A DNA stretch of 51,132 nucleotides from an uncultured Prevotellaceae bacterium (GCA_900316355.1 ONCQ01000017.1:1-51132), one strand, 5' to 3'. Counted from the first letter of the stretch, positions 16,782 to 25,685 are shown. Program-made: numbers and translations. Notes: generated from the sequence alone by a model not told the origin.

Positions 16782-17915
16782 ATGACACAAATGATGAAAC
16801 ACATGAGACCGCTGCTGGCCGTATTCCTGGCCATCTTCAGCAGCACTGCGGCCATGGGACAATCCGACACGGTCGCCGTTGAGAACCCCGAAGCACTGCA
16901 GGAGAAGACCATCGTGCGCAAAGCCGTTGGCGAGAAGGCTCCTGACTGGCTCAAGGATGTCGCCGACCGCATCGACCTTCACGGCTACGCCCATGGCGGC
17001 TATGCCTACAATCACAGGGACGGAACCAACACAAACACCTTCGAACTCAAACGCGTTCTCTTCTGGGCCAACGCCCGCATCACCGACCGCTGGTCGTTCC
17101 TTTTTATGCACGATTTCTCGAGTGTCGTGCAGGAATATTACACAGACTTCCGCATCACGCGCAACAAGGCGCTGACCGTACGCTTAGGTCAGTTCAAGAA
17201 TGGTCTGACGCTCGAGAACCCCCTTTCCCCCACCGCCATGGAAGCCATCGATGTCTATAGCGAGGGCGTCACCTTCCTCTCCGGTTGCGGCAGCGACCCG
17301 CTCTTTGGCGTGCAGTACGGTCGTGACCTGGGTCTGTCGCTCTACGGCGAGACCAACAACGGCAAGCTGCGCTATGAGCTGCAGGTGATGAACGGACAGG
17401 GCATCAACAAGAAAGACGGCAACAACTTCAAGGACTTCATCGGGCGCATCGAATACCGCCCCGTGGCAGGTCTGAATCTCGTTGCCACCGGGCAGATAGG
17501 CCGTGGCCACGCCGTAGCCACCTCGCTCTACAACCCCGACATCAAGGCAGGCGACGATTACAAGCGCAACCGCTGGTCGGTGGGCTTCGACTATAAATGC
17601 AAGTGGATCAAGGCCCATGGCGAATACTTGGAGGGCTATGACGCCAGCGCCGTCAGCCGTGGTGGCTACCTCACCTGCTGCGTGCCCCTCGGCACACCGA
17701 AGGTGGAGCTCGTGGGCTCCTACGACTTCTTTAATTTCAACACAAGCCTGGACATGGACCAGCACAAGGCCATCGCCGGCTTGCAATATTGGTTCTTCAA
17801 GAAATGCCGCGTGCAGGTGCAGTACGTGTATATGAGTGCTTACAGGCTCGGGACTGAGTTCATCAAGAAACCCAGTCACAGCGTGCTGTGCCAGCTGCAG
17901 GTGAGGTTTAATTAA
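16782..17915 (+). CDS. Outer membrane porin of the OprO/OprP type
   Basis: The start is set at ATG 16782 (MTQMMKHMRPLLAVFLAIFS); ATG 16794 is an alternative. A signal peptide ends near residue 26 (AAMGQ). The remaining 350 residues are a beta-barrel rich in alternating aromatic strands (KRVLFWANARITDRWSFLFM, DFRITRNKALTVRLGQFK, KCRVQVQYVYMSAYRLG) and end in Phe-Asn, matching the phosphate-selective porin O/P family. Whether it passes phosphate is unknown. The stop codon TAA (17913-17915) overlaps the outer end of an inverted palindromic repeat pair that fills the gap to the SSS transporter gene, so co-transcription with it is possible. Confidence 0.8.
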   Translation: MTQMMKHMRPLLAVFLAIFSSTAAMGQSDTVAVENPEALQEKTIVRKAVGEKAPDWLKDVADRIDLHGYAHGGYAYNHRDGTNTNTFELKRVLFWANARITDRWSFLFMHDFSSVVQEYYTDFRITRNKALTVRLGQFKNGLTLENPLSPTAMEAIDVYSEGVTFLSGCGSDPLFGVQYGRDLGLSLYGETNNGKLRYELQVMNGQGINKKDGNNFKDFIGRIEYRPVAGLNLVATGQIGRGHAVATSLYNPDIKAGDDYKRNRWSVGFDYKCKWIKAHGEYLEGYDASAVSRGGYLTCCVPLGTPKVELVGSYDFFNFNTSLDMDQHKAIAGLQYWFFKKCRVQVQYVYMSAYRLGTEFIKKPSHSVLCQLQVRFN

Positions 17916-18060
17916 AGACCCACCCCCCTTGCCCCTCCCGTTAGGGAGGGGAGAGGGCAAATGGATATGATAAGATGTTTTTATAATAATGTTTAAAATC
18001 TAAAAATGATAACTGCCTCCCACGCCCCTCCCTAACGGGAGGGGTTGGGGGTGGGTCTTT
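17914..18060. repeat. Inverted pair of palindromic units between porin and SSS genes
   Basis: AAAGACCCACCCCC (17914-17927) and GGGGGTGGGTCTTT (18047-18060) are exact inverted ends. Each unit holds a CCCCTCCC/GGGAGGGG palindrome, and an AT-rich core of about 55 bases lies between them. The left end begins in the porin stop codon and the right end stops six bases before the next start codon, so the 147-base element is the entire intergenic region. Confidence 0.9.
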
Positions 18061-18066
18061 AATTCT

Positions 18067-19620
18067 ATGTTTATCAAGGTTCTCCTGACCATCATCTTCT
18101 TGGCCGTGATGGTAGGCGTGGGAGTCTATTCCCACAAGCAGGCCAAGTCCGTTGACGGCTTCGTCCTCGGCGGTCGCAACGTAGGTCCCTGGCTCACCGC
18201 CTTCGCCTACGGCACCAGTTATTTCTCTGCCGTCGTCTTCGTGGGCTATGCCGGTCAGTTTGGCTGGCGCTACGGCCTCTCGTCCACATGGATTGGAGTG
18301 GGTAACGCCGTCATCGGCTCGCTGTTGGCATGGCTCCTCTTAGGCCGTCGCACGAAGCTGATGACGCAGCATATCGAGAGCCGCACGATGCCTGACTTCT
18401 TTGGCACACGCTACGAGAGCCAGAGCCTGCGCGTGGTGGCCTCCGTCATCGCCTTCGTGTTCCTCATCCCTTACACCGCCGGTGTCTATAAGGGCATCTC
18501 CACGCTTTTTGAGATGGGCTTCGGCATCCCCTATGAATACTGCGTCATCGGCATGGCAGCCTTCACGGCCATCTATGTCATCTTCGGCGGCTACAAGGCC
18601 ACGGCCATGAACGACTTCATCCAGGGCATCATCATGCTCTTCGGCATCGTGGCCGTCATCGCGGCCGTCATCGCGGCGCAGGGCGGCCTCGCCGAGGCTG
18701 TCCACAAGCTGGCCGCCATCCCCGCCGACGGCGCCCCCCTCAGCCCTCAGCCCTCAGCCCTCAACTCCGAAACGGGCCCCTTCGCCTCGTGGTTCGGTCC
18801 CGACCCGTGGGGCCTGCTGGGAGTCGTCATCCTGACCTCTCTGGGCACGATGGGCCTGCCGCAGATGGTGGGTAAGTTCTACAGCATCACCGACGAGAGC
18901 GCCATCCGTCGCGGCACCGTCATCTCCACCATCTTCGCCTTCATCGTGGCCGGCGGCTGCTACTTCCTCGGCGGCTTCGGCCGCTTGTATGAGCCTGTCA
19001 TCAATGAGGCCACCGGCAAGATCGCCTTTGACTCCATCGTTCCGGCCATGCTCGTGACGCTGCCCGACGTGCTCATCGCCCTCGTGGTGCTGCTGGTGCT
19101 GTCCGCCTCGATGAGCACGCTGGCCTCGCTGGTGCTGACCTCGTCGAGCACGATGACCCTCGACCTCATCTACCGCGACAAGAAAGCGCTGCCCGGCGAG
19201 GTGGAAGAGGGCAGCATCGACGACAGCGTAGCGGAGAAGGTAGAGCGCCGCAAGGTGGTGGTGATGCGCGTCCTCATCGTCTTCTTCATCGTGCTCTCGC
19301 TGATGATAGCCCTGAACCCGCCCACCTTCATCGCCCAGCTCATGGGCATCTCATGGGGCGCGCTGGCGGGAGCCTTCCTGGCGCCCTTCATGCTCGGCCT
19401 CTACTGGCGCGGCGTGACGCCCAGCGGCGTCTGGGCCTGCTTCACATGGGGCGTGGGGCTCACCGTGGTGAACATGCTCCTGGGCAATCCCATCAACCCC
19501 ATCAACTGCGGTGCCATCGCCATGCTCGGCGGCTTCCCCGTAGTGTGGCTCGTCAGCCTCTTCACGCGCAAGCTGCCCAGCGCCGACATCGACAAGATGT
19601 TCGCCTGCTACAAGAAATAA
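18067..19620 (+). CDS. Sodium:solute symporter family transporter
   Basis: The 517 residues form about 13 hydrophobic helices with SSS-family features: DGFVLGGRNVGPWLTAFAYG after helix 1, FGGYKATAMNDFIQG in helix 5-6, LPQMVGKFYSITDE and the STLASLVLTSSSTM stretch that contributes to the sodium site. It is most similar in layout to sodium/proline or sodium/pantothenate-type members, but the substrate cannot be assigned. A short hydrophilic loop (about residues 222-238, LSPQPSALNSETG) is encoded by a CCCTCAG heptamer array, an in-frame insertion in an extramembrane loop. The start codon directly follows a palindromic repeat pair. Confidence 0.85.
   Translation: MFIKVLLTIIFLAVMVGVGVYSHKQAKSVDGFVLGGRNVGPWLTAFAYGTSYFSAVVFVGYAGQFGWRYGLSSTWIGVGNAVIGSLLAWLLLGRRTKLMTQHIESRTMPDFFGTRYESQSLRVVASVIAFVFLIPYTAGVYKGISTLFEMGFGIPYEYCVIGMAAFTAIYVIFGGYKATAMNDFIQGIIMLFGIVAVIAAVIAAQGGLAEAVHKLAAIPADGAPLSPQPSALNSETGPFASWFGPDPWGLLGVVILTSLGTMGLPQMVGKFYSITDESAIRRGTVISTIFAFIVAGGCYFLGGFGRLYEPVINEATGKIAFDSIVPAMLVTLPDVLIALVVLLVLSASMSTLASLVLTSSSTMTLDLIYRDKKALPGEVEEGSIDDSVAEKVERRKVVVMRVLIVFFIVLSLMIALNPPTFIAQLMGISWGALAGAFLAPFMLGLYWRGVTPSGVWACFTWGVGLTVVNMLLGNPINPINCGAIAMLGGFPVVWLVSLFTRKLPSADIDKMFACYKK
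18737..18764. repeat. CCCTCAG heptamer array inside the SSS transporter gene
   Basis: Three copies of CCCTCAG and one CCCTCAA in tandem are translated in frame as part of a loop (SPQPSALN). Confidence 0.75.
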
Positions 19621-19658
19621 AGGGCGTTTTTACACGATTTATCTGCTTTTTTTTAGTG

Positions 19659-19695
19659 ATATGCGGAAAAAAATCTTCATTTTCTCCGCATATCA
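19659..19695. terminator. Inverted repeat after the SSS gene, possible terminator
   Basis: GATATGCGGA and TCCGCATATC form a perfect 10-base stem around a loop of about 17 bases, followed by an AT-rich stretch. It could end SSS transcription. Because it lies directly before a -7 promoter box (19708), it could also be an operator for the leader below. Confidence 0.45.
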
Positions 19696-19707
19696 TTTTA
19701 TTATTTG

Positions 19708-19715
19708 TACATTTG
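19708..19715 (+). promoter_or_regulatory. Putative -7 element of the leader RNA
   Basis: TACATTTG matches the Bacteroidetes -7 consensus. No clear TTTG is present about 20 bases upstream, where the inverted repeat at 19659-19695 lies instead. The predicted transcript start is about 19722, giving a leader of about 290 bases before the gene at 20013. Confidence 0.5.
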
Positions 19716-19721
19716 CGCCGC

Positions 19722-19928
19722 ATTTTCGGAAGAGAGTGTACCTTTTATTTGCTCAATCGCCTATCGAATCACCACCTCGAAACAGCAAAAACGAGCAAGG
19801 TAGGATAGCCCTTAACGGCTACTCCTATATCCAACACAAAGGAGCTTGCGTTAACACGCAGGTTATCCCATAGTGTTGGAGGTTTGTGGTGAACCTGATA
19901 GGCGTATGGTGAGAACCTGCGCTTTTTT
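19722..19928 (+). ncRNA. Structured leader RNA or small RNA ending in a terminator-like hairpin
   Basis: This 392-base gap between genes (19621-20012) contains, after a promoter box, a run of strong hairpins: TAGGA..AGCC with GGCT..TCCTA (19802-19827); CCAACAC with GTGTTGG (19831-19837 and 19873-19879) enclosing GCGT/ACGC; and AGGTT/AACCT (19880-19896). CGCAGGTT (19857-19864) is also an exact complement of AACCTGCG (19914-19921), which is followed by a T run. That pairing would disrupt the GCGT/ACGC hairpin, giving mutually exclusive terminator and non-terminator folds. No second promoter is seen before the next gene, so the RNA is probably its leader. I cannot match it to a named riboswitch; a free-standing small RNA is the alternative. 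Confidence 0.45.
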
Positions 19929-20012
19929 CATGCCCTGATTTGAGCGCAGTTGTTAGCCATAAAGACTGGAAAAGAAACGAACGAACAACAACTAACTCAA
20001 ATTATATCAACA

Positions 20013-23000
20013 ATGAAAAAACTTTTACTTTTATTTTGTGCTCTCCTAATGCTGGGCATTAGTGGGGTGAAGGCAGATGGCCTCAAGGTTTCTACAACAG
20101 AGAGTGCTAGTGCCGAATATCAGTATAAGATATTCTGCCGTAATGCTTCAACTTACTATTTGGGAAATACGACCAATGCGACCAATTCGGGAGCTGATTA
20201 TGGTCTGTTTGCTTTCTATTCGGCTGACGCAGATGGCTATACCAGTGGATATTACATCTACAGCATATTCAATGGAAAGTGGCTTTCTTACGATGCTAAG
20301 GCTAGTTATGAAAATGGAGATAGAGGCCAAAACAAAGTATCTTTAGTGGACACAAAAGCAGCGGCAAATCCATGGTATATCGCAGCTGACAATACTGACA
20401 ACAAGTATTACGATATTCGCGCCTTTCAAACAGACAAAGATGTGGATGCATCCGGGAAGGCTGCATGGAATTGGCATGGGGGAGCATCTTCGAATACTTC
20501 CAATACCATGGGATGGTATGATTATACGGATGGCAACTCAGGATGGGGCATAGTCTTAGCAGGAGGCAGTGCTTCGCCCGTAGCAGATCGAAAGATTGTT
20601 GCATTGTATAATGTTCCAAACGATGAGAATTTATATGCTCTTTATAATAGCAGTGGAACACCTAAAGTTTCCTCTACCACAGGTACGACGCCTCAATATT
20701 TTGTCCTTCGACATAATGGGCTTGACTACCAAGGTGAGGCTCTCTACAAAATCCAGAAGGCTGAGTGTGATGGCAAATACCTCCATTTCCAAGATTTCAA
20801 TGCCGAAGCATATAATTACACGTTCTTGAATACATCATCCTATTTCTACAGCAGATATACGTATTCTTCAGGTACAGCTGCAGTATCTCCGTATTATAAT
20901 TTATTTAGAATATGGCCCAATTCATCCGATAATAGCAGTAGGCCCTATTCCAATCAGGTTTCTCTATGTAATGATGCAGTAGTGGATATGTTCTCTGGCG
21001 GATATTCAACTATATCTGCACCATTAAATGATAAAGGTAAATGGAACGGTAGATGGAAGGTAGTAACACTTTCTGGATATACCGCATGGCAGGTTATAAT
21101 CACAGGAACTTCAAGTGGAGCTGTGACATATACAGGCCCTGGCCTTTATTCAGGAGCAACTACACAGCAATCCAATGATGGTATATTTGTCTTAACTTCC
21201 GCAACTAATCCATCATCAAGTGACTTTACTCCTAGCGCAGTGGATGGATGTTGCATAGATCCTACTGTGACTGTTGATAATACTAGAAAAGTTGTAAAGG
21301 TTACTTATTCCGATTATACAGAAGCTGTTAATTACCTCAGTAATACCCCTGAAGGAATTGGCTATCCCACGTCAGCAGTACGTGATACGTATCAATCTGC
21401 AATTGATTTTTTCAATGCTTCTGAAAAAACATCCTCAGATCTGAGCACATTGAATACAGCCCTCAACACATTCAAGAATACAAATACCATTAACCTCCCC
21501 GAAGTGGGTAAAGTCTATAGAATTCAGAGTTATGTAAAGAGTCCGAGCAAAATCGCATATATAGAAAATAAAGAAAACGCATTTACTATCAGTTCTGATG
21601 CCTCGGCTACAGAATTAGAAAATTTGTGGATTGTCCGAAAAAGCGGTGACAAAGTTGTTTTGCAAAGTGCTACCAATCAAGATAAGTATATTATATATTC
21701 AAATCCAGGATTGAGTACAACGGGGTCAGACTGGACACTAAGCAAAGGAACAGAATGGCCTTATATTTCCATGTATAATGCATCATTGGGTGGAGGTCGC
21801 TATGTAGCATGCGATCCTACGAATGGATATTTTGGAACAGTTGTTACAGGCAAGAATTATTATGCAGGTTCTAAGACTCAATCGTCAGGCTGGTCTACCG
21901 ACTTCAAATTCGTTGAAAGTGATGCATATAAACTTATCACCTACAACTTGAAGTGGGGTGAAACTACACTTGAGTCACAAGAAGCCTTAGTCGCAATCGG
22001 TTCCGCACCTTCATCACCTTGGTCTGCCCCCGACTATTGTGACTTCTCTTATGGCGGAGTTGAGACAATCGCTGCAAATACCACATCAGTAGATGTTTCA
22101 TTGGATTGGGACGGTCCCTTCGATATTTCACCAGATTATGCTAATGCGGTTTGGTATTTGATGAAAATTAATGGCACAAAATGGGTTTCCACAGGAACGA
22201 CATCGGACGGAGTAACTCCGATAATTGGAATTGATAATACAACTGATACTAGCGCAGATCTTTGGGCCTTTATTGGTAATCCATACGAAGGAATCCGATT
22301 GATTAATAAAAGTACTGGTGATGGTTATTATGGTCATGCGAATGCATCTTTGACCATGGAAAGTGGTGAAACTAATACACTGCTTTCTATAGCTGAAAGT
22401 GAAACTAGTTTCTTTTTAAAGAATAGTAGTGGTCTATATATGGAATTGTATAACGATAATACTATCGGTTTTACATACGCAGAGCCATATTTGAATTTTA
22501 ATAAAATTACCGTTCAAGGTCCTTACTACTATGACCTATATATGGAGAAACTTGCGTTGTATGAAGCGTCTGCAGATAAGGTGTTTGGTCCTACCCAGTC
22601 TGCATTGGATTCTTATAAAGCGGCTGTCGATGCATCTGCAATAAAAACGGAAAGTTATTATAATACAGCCGTAAGCGCACTCAATGGCATCGCTAAGATA
22701 TATCCCGAAGAAGGAAAGTATTATGTGGTGAAGAATGTTGGAACTAATAAATATCTGCACATTGGAGCAGAGAATGACGATTTCGGTCAGGCTGGTCTTT
22801 ATGATGTACTGACTACTTCAACATTGGATGCATCGTGCGTGGTTCGTATAAGTAAGAGTGATAGCAAGTCGTATTTCAATGGCCAGGGCTTGCAGTACAG
22901 TTGGGCCTCAGCATCTCCCAACGAAACAACGGGTAACGCTCGTGCAGAAGCCGCTCCTGGGAAATATGCTCACTATAATGTAACAACACCAGGTCAGGCC

Positions 23001-23717
23001 GGCTTGGCTTTTGTACTTGGCAATGGTGAAGGAGGATGGTCTTCATATACAGCTAATTCATATTACCGAGACAATGGTAGTGGCGTTGTTATTGGCGGCA
23101 CATACGATAACGACAATGCTCAGTGGACGATGGAAGAAATATCATCCATCGATATCTCCCTCACTGCTATAGGTGACTATACTTATGCCACGCTTGGATT
23201 ACCATTTGGTGTCACCCTGCCCGCAGACGTGAAAGCATATATCCTTACCGTAAGTGGTGACTGGGCTATTCCGACAGAAATCAGTGAAGTGCCTGCAGGT
23301 ACGGGCGTTCTGTTGCGAGGCACATCTTCGTCTGTGACTTCGGCCACACTGACCATCAATGATGCCGCTTCAGCTACAACAGATGGCAACAAGCTTGTTC
23401 CTACCTATGTTGACATCACTGCTGCTCGCTCTGACGGTGAATATATCCTTGGTAATGGCGAAGACGGCCTCGGCTTCTACCAGCGTAAGTCCGGTAGAAA
23501 GATTGGTGCCAACAAGGCTTATCTACAGCTTGACGCAGATCTTGCTGTGAAGGGTCTTCTCCTAAACTTCGATATTGCAACGGGTATAGACGGCCTCACC
23601 CCCGACACCTCTCTCTCAAAGAAGGGAGAAGAGATTTTCAACCTCGCAGGTCAGCGCATGAGTCGCGTTCAGAAGGGCGTGAACATCGTCAATGGCAAGA
23701 AGGTACTCGTTAAGTAA
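20013..23717 (+). CDS. Large secreted multi-module surface protein with C-terminal secretion-tail-like motif
   Basis: The start is set at ATG 20013, which gives a clean signal peptide (MKKLLLLFCALLMLGISGVKA). The 1235 residues are Ser/Thr/Asn/Tyr-rich. Two helical linker segments of FIVAR-like spacing (about 450-490, YQSAIDFFNASEKTSSDLST; and about 870-905, ALDSYKAAVDASAIKTESYY) are each followed by a beta-rich module starting with a similar phrase (GKVYRIQSYV, GKYYVVKNVG). The last 25 residues (EEIFNLAGQRMSRVQKGVNI and NGKKVLVK) are the tail found on many Prevotella exported proteins, resembling type IX sorting tails. It is probably cell-surface, perhaps glycan- or protein-binding, with no recognised catalytic domain. 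Its base composition is far more AT-rich than its neighbours. Confidence 0.75.
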   Translation: MKKLLLLFCALLMLGISGVKADGLKVSTTESASAEYQYKIFCRNASTYYLGNTTNATNSGADYGLFAFYSADADGYTSGYYIYSIFNGKWLSYDAKASYENGDRGQNKVSLVDTKAAANPWYIAADNTDNKYYDIRAFQTDKDVDASGKAAWNWHGGASSNTSNTMGWYDYTDGNSGWGIVLAGGSASPVADRKIVALYNVPNDENLYALYNSSGTPKVSSTTGTTPQYFVLRHNGLDYQGEALYKIQKAECDGKYLHFQDFNAEAYNYTFLNTSSYFYSRYTYSSGTAAVSPYYNLFRIWPNSSDNSSRPYSNQVSLCNDAVVDMFSGGYSTISAPLNDKGKWNGRWKVVTLSGYTAWQVIITGTSSGAVTYTGPGLYSGATTQQSNDGIFVLTSATNPSSSDFTPSAVDGCCIDPTVTVDNTRKVVKVTYSDYTEAVNYLSNTPEGIGYPTSAVRDTYQSAIDFFNASEKTSSDLSTLNTALNTFKNTNTINLPEVGKVYRIQSYVKSPSKIAYIENKENAFTISSDASATELENLWIVRKSGDKVVLQSATNQDKYIIYSNPGLSTTGSDWTLSKGTEWPYISMYNASLGGGRYVACDPTNGYFGTVVTGKNYYAGSKTQSSGWSTDFKFVESDAYKLITYNLKWGETTLESQEALVAIGSAPSSPWSAPDYCDFSYGGVETIAANTTSVDVSLDWDGPFDISPDYANAVWYLMKINGTKWVSTGTTSDGVTPIIGIDNTTDTSADLWAFIGNPYEGIRLINKSTGDGYYGHANASLTMESGETNTLLSIAESETSFFLKNSSGLYMELYNDNTIGFTYAEPYLNFNKITVQGPYYYDLYMEKLALYEASADKVFGPTQSALDSYKAAVDASAIKTESYYNTAVSALNGIAKIYPEEGKYYVVKNVGTNKYLHIGAENDDFGQAGLYDVLTTSTLDASCVVRISKSDSKSYFNGQGLQYSWASASPNETTGNARAEAAPGKYAHYNVTTPGQAGLAFVLGNGEGGWSSYTANSYYRDNGSGVVIGGTYDNDNAQWTMEEISSIDISLTAIGDYTYATLGLPFGVTLPADVKAYILTVSGDWAIPTEISEVPAGTGVLLRGTSSSVTSATLTINDAASATTDGNKLVPTYVDITAARSDGEYILGNGEDGLGFYQRKSGRKIGANKAYLQLDADLAVKGLLLNFDIATGIDGLTPDTSLSKKGEEIFNLAGQRMSRVQKGVNIVNGKKVLVK

Positions 23718-23747
23718 AATTCTCTAATTCTCTAATTCTTGATTATT

Positions 23748-23900
23748 ATGAAAAAGATATATTTGACACCACAGACAACCATTGACATGATTGAACCCGA
23801 GCAGCAGCTGCTTGAAGGTTCCATCAGAATCTACAACAAGGAAATCGATGCCGATGCGATGACCAAAGAGGATAAAGGCTGGTCTGACATCTGGGAGTAA
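23748..23900 (+). CDS. Short peptide gene (50 residues) following the surface protein
   Basis: An ATG at 23748 opens a 50-codon frame ending TAA at 23900. The peptide begins MKKIYLTPQTTIDMIEPEQQ and ends DKGWSDIWE, giving a basic start, an acidic body and a Trp-rich end. It has no hydrophobic signal segment. Small proteins with an MKK-Y-x-x-P start and Gly/Trp-rich acidic ends occur beside secreted proteins in Prevotella and Bacteroides, but I know no function for them. It lies 30 bases after the large surface-protein gene, separated by AATTCTCT-type tandem repeats, and is followed by a strong terminator, so it is the last gene of that unit. Coding status rests on start, context and terminator. 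Confidence 0.6.
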   Translation: MKKIYLTPQTTIDMIEPEQQLLEGSIRIYNKEIDADAMTKEDKGWSDIWE

Positions 23901-23993
23901 TTGACGGCGAATGGTTTTGGATGCCCCTTAACCATGACCCACATTTGTTTGGCTCTATAGCACATTATATAGAGTAGTAATAGTTTTTTTCGA

Positions 23994-24030
23994 GAGGCTG
24001 GGCTGTGAAGCTCGGCCTCTTTTGTTTTTC
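23994..24030 (+). terminator. Intrinsic terminator of the surface-protein unit
   Basis: GAGGCTGGGCT and AGCTCGGCCTC pair over 11 bases (two G-U pairs) around a small loop, followed by TTTTGTTTTT. A weaker CTCTATA/TATAGAG hairpin with a T run precedes it (23953-23990). Confidence 0.85.
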
Positions 24031-24139
24031 TTCTTTTTTTGTCTCCTCTTTTGGCTTCGGAAGTCAGCTGAAGGATGTTTTTTTACTGCTTTTCGTGATT
24101 CTTTGCCTGCTTTCTTGCTTCGGAATGCAGAAAATGTCG

Positions 24140-24147
24140 TACTTTTG
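24140..24147 (+). promoter_or_regulatory. Putative -7 promoter element of the first paaK gene
   Basis: TACTTTTG lies about 36 bases before the chosen start codon at 24183. TTG at 24115-24117 is a weak -33 candidate at 22 bases spacing. The position argues against the upstream in-frame GTG at 24147 as the start. Confidence 0.55.
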
Positions 24148-24182
24148 TGCGGGATTCAACCTATCTCAACACAAAAACAGAC

Positions 24183-25490
24183 ATGATTTGGAACCCTAAC
24201 AAGGAATGCATGAGCCGCGACGAGATGAGCGCGCTCCAAGGCAAACGTCTCCACAAGATCGTGGAGTATGTGTATCATAATGTGCCCTTCTACCGCAACA
24301 AGCTGCAGGAGCTGGACATCCGCCCCGATGACATACAGACCATCGAGGACATCAAGAAGCTGCCCTTCACCACCAAAAAGGACTTGCGCGATAACTACCC
24401 CTTCGGCCTGCAGGCAGCGCCGCAGAGCGAGATCATCCGCGTGCACGCCAGCAGCGGCACCACGGGTAACCCCACCATCGTGGGCTACACGCGCAAGGAT
24501 ATCGGCGTGTGGAGCGAGTGCATGGCGCGCTGCCTGACAGCCTACGGCGTCACGCGCGACGACATCTTCTCCGTGGCCTACGGCTACGGCCTGTTCACGG
24601 GCGGCCTGGGCGCACACTATGGCGTGGAGCACCTCGGCGCCTCGGTCATCCCCGCCGGCACGGGCAACACGGAGAAGCACCTGAAGCTCATCCGCGACCT
24701 CGGCATCACGGGGCTGGCATGCACGCCATCCTACGCCCTCTACCTGGCCGAGACGATGGACAAGCTGGGCATCCGCAAGGAGGACATCAAGCTGCGCGTG
24801 GGGGCCTTCGGCGCTGAGCCCTGGACGGAGAACATGCGCAGGGAGATAGAGGAGCGACTGGGGCTGAAGGGCTACAACATCTACGGCCTCTCGGAGGTGA
24901 TGGGGCCGAGCGTCAGCTATGAATGTCAGATGCAGCACGGCTCGCACATCTGTGAGGACCATTTCTATCCCGAGATCATCAATCCCACCACGCTGGAACC
25001 GCTGCCCGCCGGACAGACGGGCGAGCTGGTGTTCACGACGCTCACGAAGGAGGGCATGCCCGTGCTGCGCTACCGCACGCGCGACCTCTGCTCGCTGCTG
25101 CCGGGCACCTGCGACTGCGGCCGCACGAGTGTGCGCATGGGGCGCATCGAGGGGCGCTCGGATGATATGCTCATCATCCGCGGTATCAACGTGTTCCCCT
25201 CGCAGGTGGAGAGCGTCGTGCTGTCGATGCCCGAGTTCGCACCGCGTTATATGCTCATCGTGGACCGCGTCAACAACCTCGACACGCTGCAGGTGCAGGT
25301 GGAGATCCGTCAGGAGTTCTTCACCGGCGTCTTCGACACGCCTGCCGCCGTGGACCAACTCGAAAAGAAGCTCGCCGCCAAGCTCAAGAGCGTGCTCAGC
25401 ATCGCCGCCAAGGTGCAGCTGAAGGCGCCCAACACCATCGAGCGCAGCCAGGGCAAGAGCGCACATGTGATTGATAAGCGTAAATTATAA
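24183..25490 (+). CDS. paaK: Phenylacetate-CoA ligase family protein (PaaK-type), copy 1
   Basis: The start is set at ATG 24183 (MIWNPNKECMSRDEMSALQG). The 435 residues cover the AMP-forming adenylate-ligase fold with the PaaK-type features: FTTKKDLRDNYPFGL, the P-loop HASSGTTGNPTIVGYTRKD, FGAEPWTENMR, NIYGLSEVMGPSVSYEC, RYRTRDLCSLLPGTCDCGRT, and the C-terminal IEGRSDDMLIIRGINVFPSQ. These enzymes activate aryl acids such as phenylacetate or related fermentation products as CoA thioesters. The exact acid is not determined. A close paralogue follows, then a tandem ACT-domain gene, an arrangement usual in Bacteroidales. The stop codon overlaps the outer end of a palindromic repeat cluster. Confidence 0.9.
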   Translation: MIWNPNKECMSRDEMSALQGKRLHKIVEYVYHNVPFYRNKLQELDIRPDDIQTIEDIKKLPFTTKKDLRDNYPFGLQAAPQSEIIRVHASSGTTGNPTIVGYTRKDIGVWSECMARCLTAYGVTRDDIFSVAYGYGLFTGGLGAHYGVEHLGASVIPAGTGNTEKHLKLIRDLGITGLACTPSYALYLAETMDKLGIRKEDIKLRVGAFGAEPWTENMRREIEERLGLKGYNIYGLSEVMGPSVSYECQMQHGSHICEDHFYPEIINPTTLEPLPAGQTGELVFTTLTKEGMPVLRYRTRDLCSLLPGTCDCGRTSVRMGRIEGRSDDMLIIRGINVFPSQVESVVLSMPEFAPRYMLIVDRVNNLDTLQVQVEIRQEFFTGVFDTPAAVDQLEKKLAAKLKSVLSIAAKVQLKAPNTIERSQGKSAHVIDKRKL

Positions 25491-25685
25491 AGACCCACCC
25501 CCGGACCTCACCCCTAACCCCTCTCCAAAGGGCGAGGGGGAAGACCCACCCCCGACCCCTCCCGTGGAGGGAGGGGAGATTGGTTACTATCAAGAATTTA
25601 ATTTTTTTCATATATGGATACGAATTCAAATCGTCAAGAACATCTTACTCCCCGCCCTACAAGGGAGGGGCAGGGGGGAGGGTCT
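25489..25685. repeat. Palindromic repeat cluster between and into the paaK genes
   Basis: AAAGACCCACCCCC begins at 25489 inside the paaK copy 1 stop codon. Two further C-rich units follow (25505-25540, 25541-25578), then an AT-rich core of about 65 bases that contains the copy 2 start codon (25614), then one plus-oriented unit (25645-25685) ending GGGAGGGTCT. The last unit is translated as LTPRPTREGQGGGSA. The element thus carries the intergenic region and the first codons of the next gene. Confidence 0.85.

Noticed and set aside
17914-18060. Inverted pair as a plain transcription terminator after the porin gene.
   Set aside because: The stems lack T runs and the same pairs occur inside coding sequence, so a general terminator role is unlikely, though it may affect transcripts.
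19886-19905. ACCTGAT in the leader RNA, resembling part of a TPP riboswitch.
   Set aside because: The CTGAGA half of the THI box and the paired arms are missing, and the downstream gene is a surface protein, so the match is by chance.
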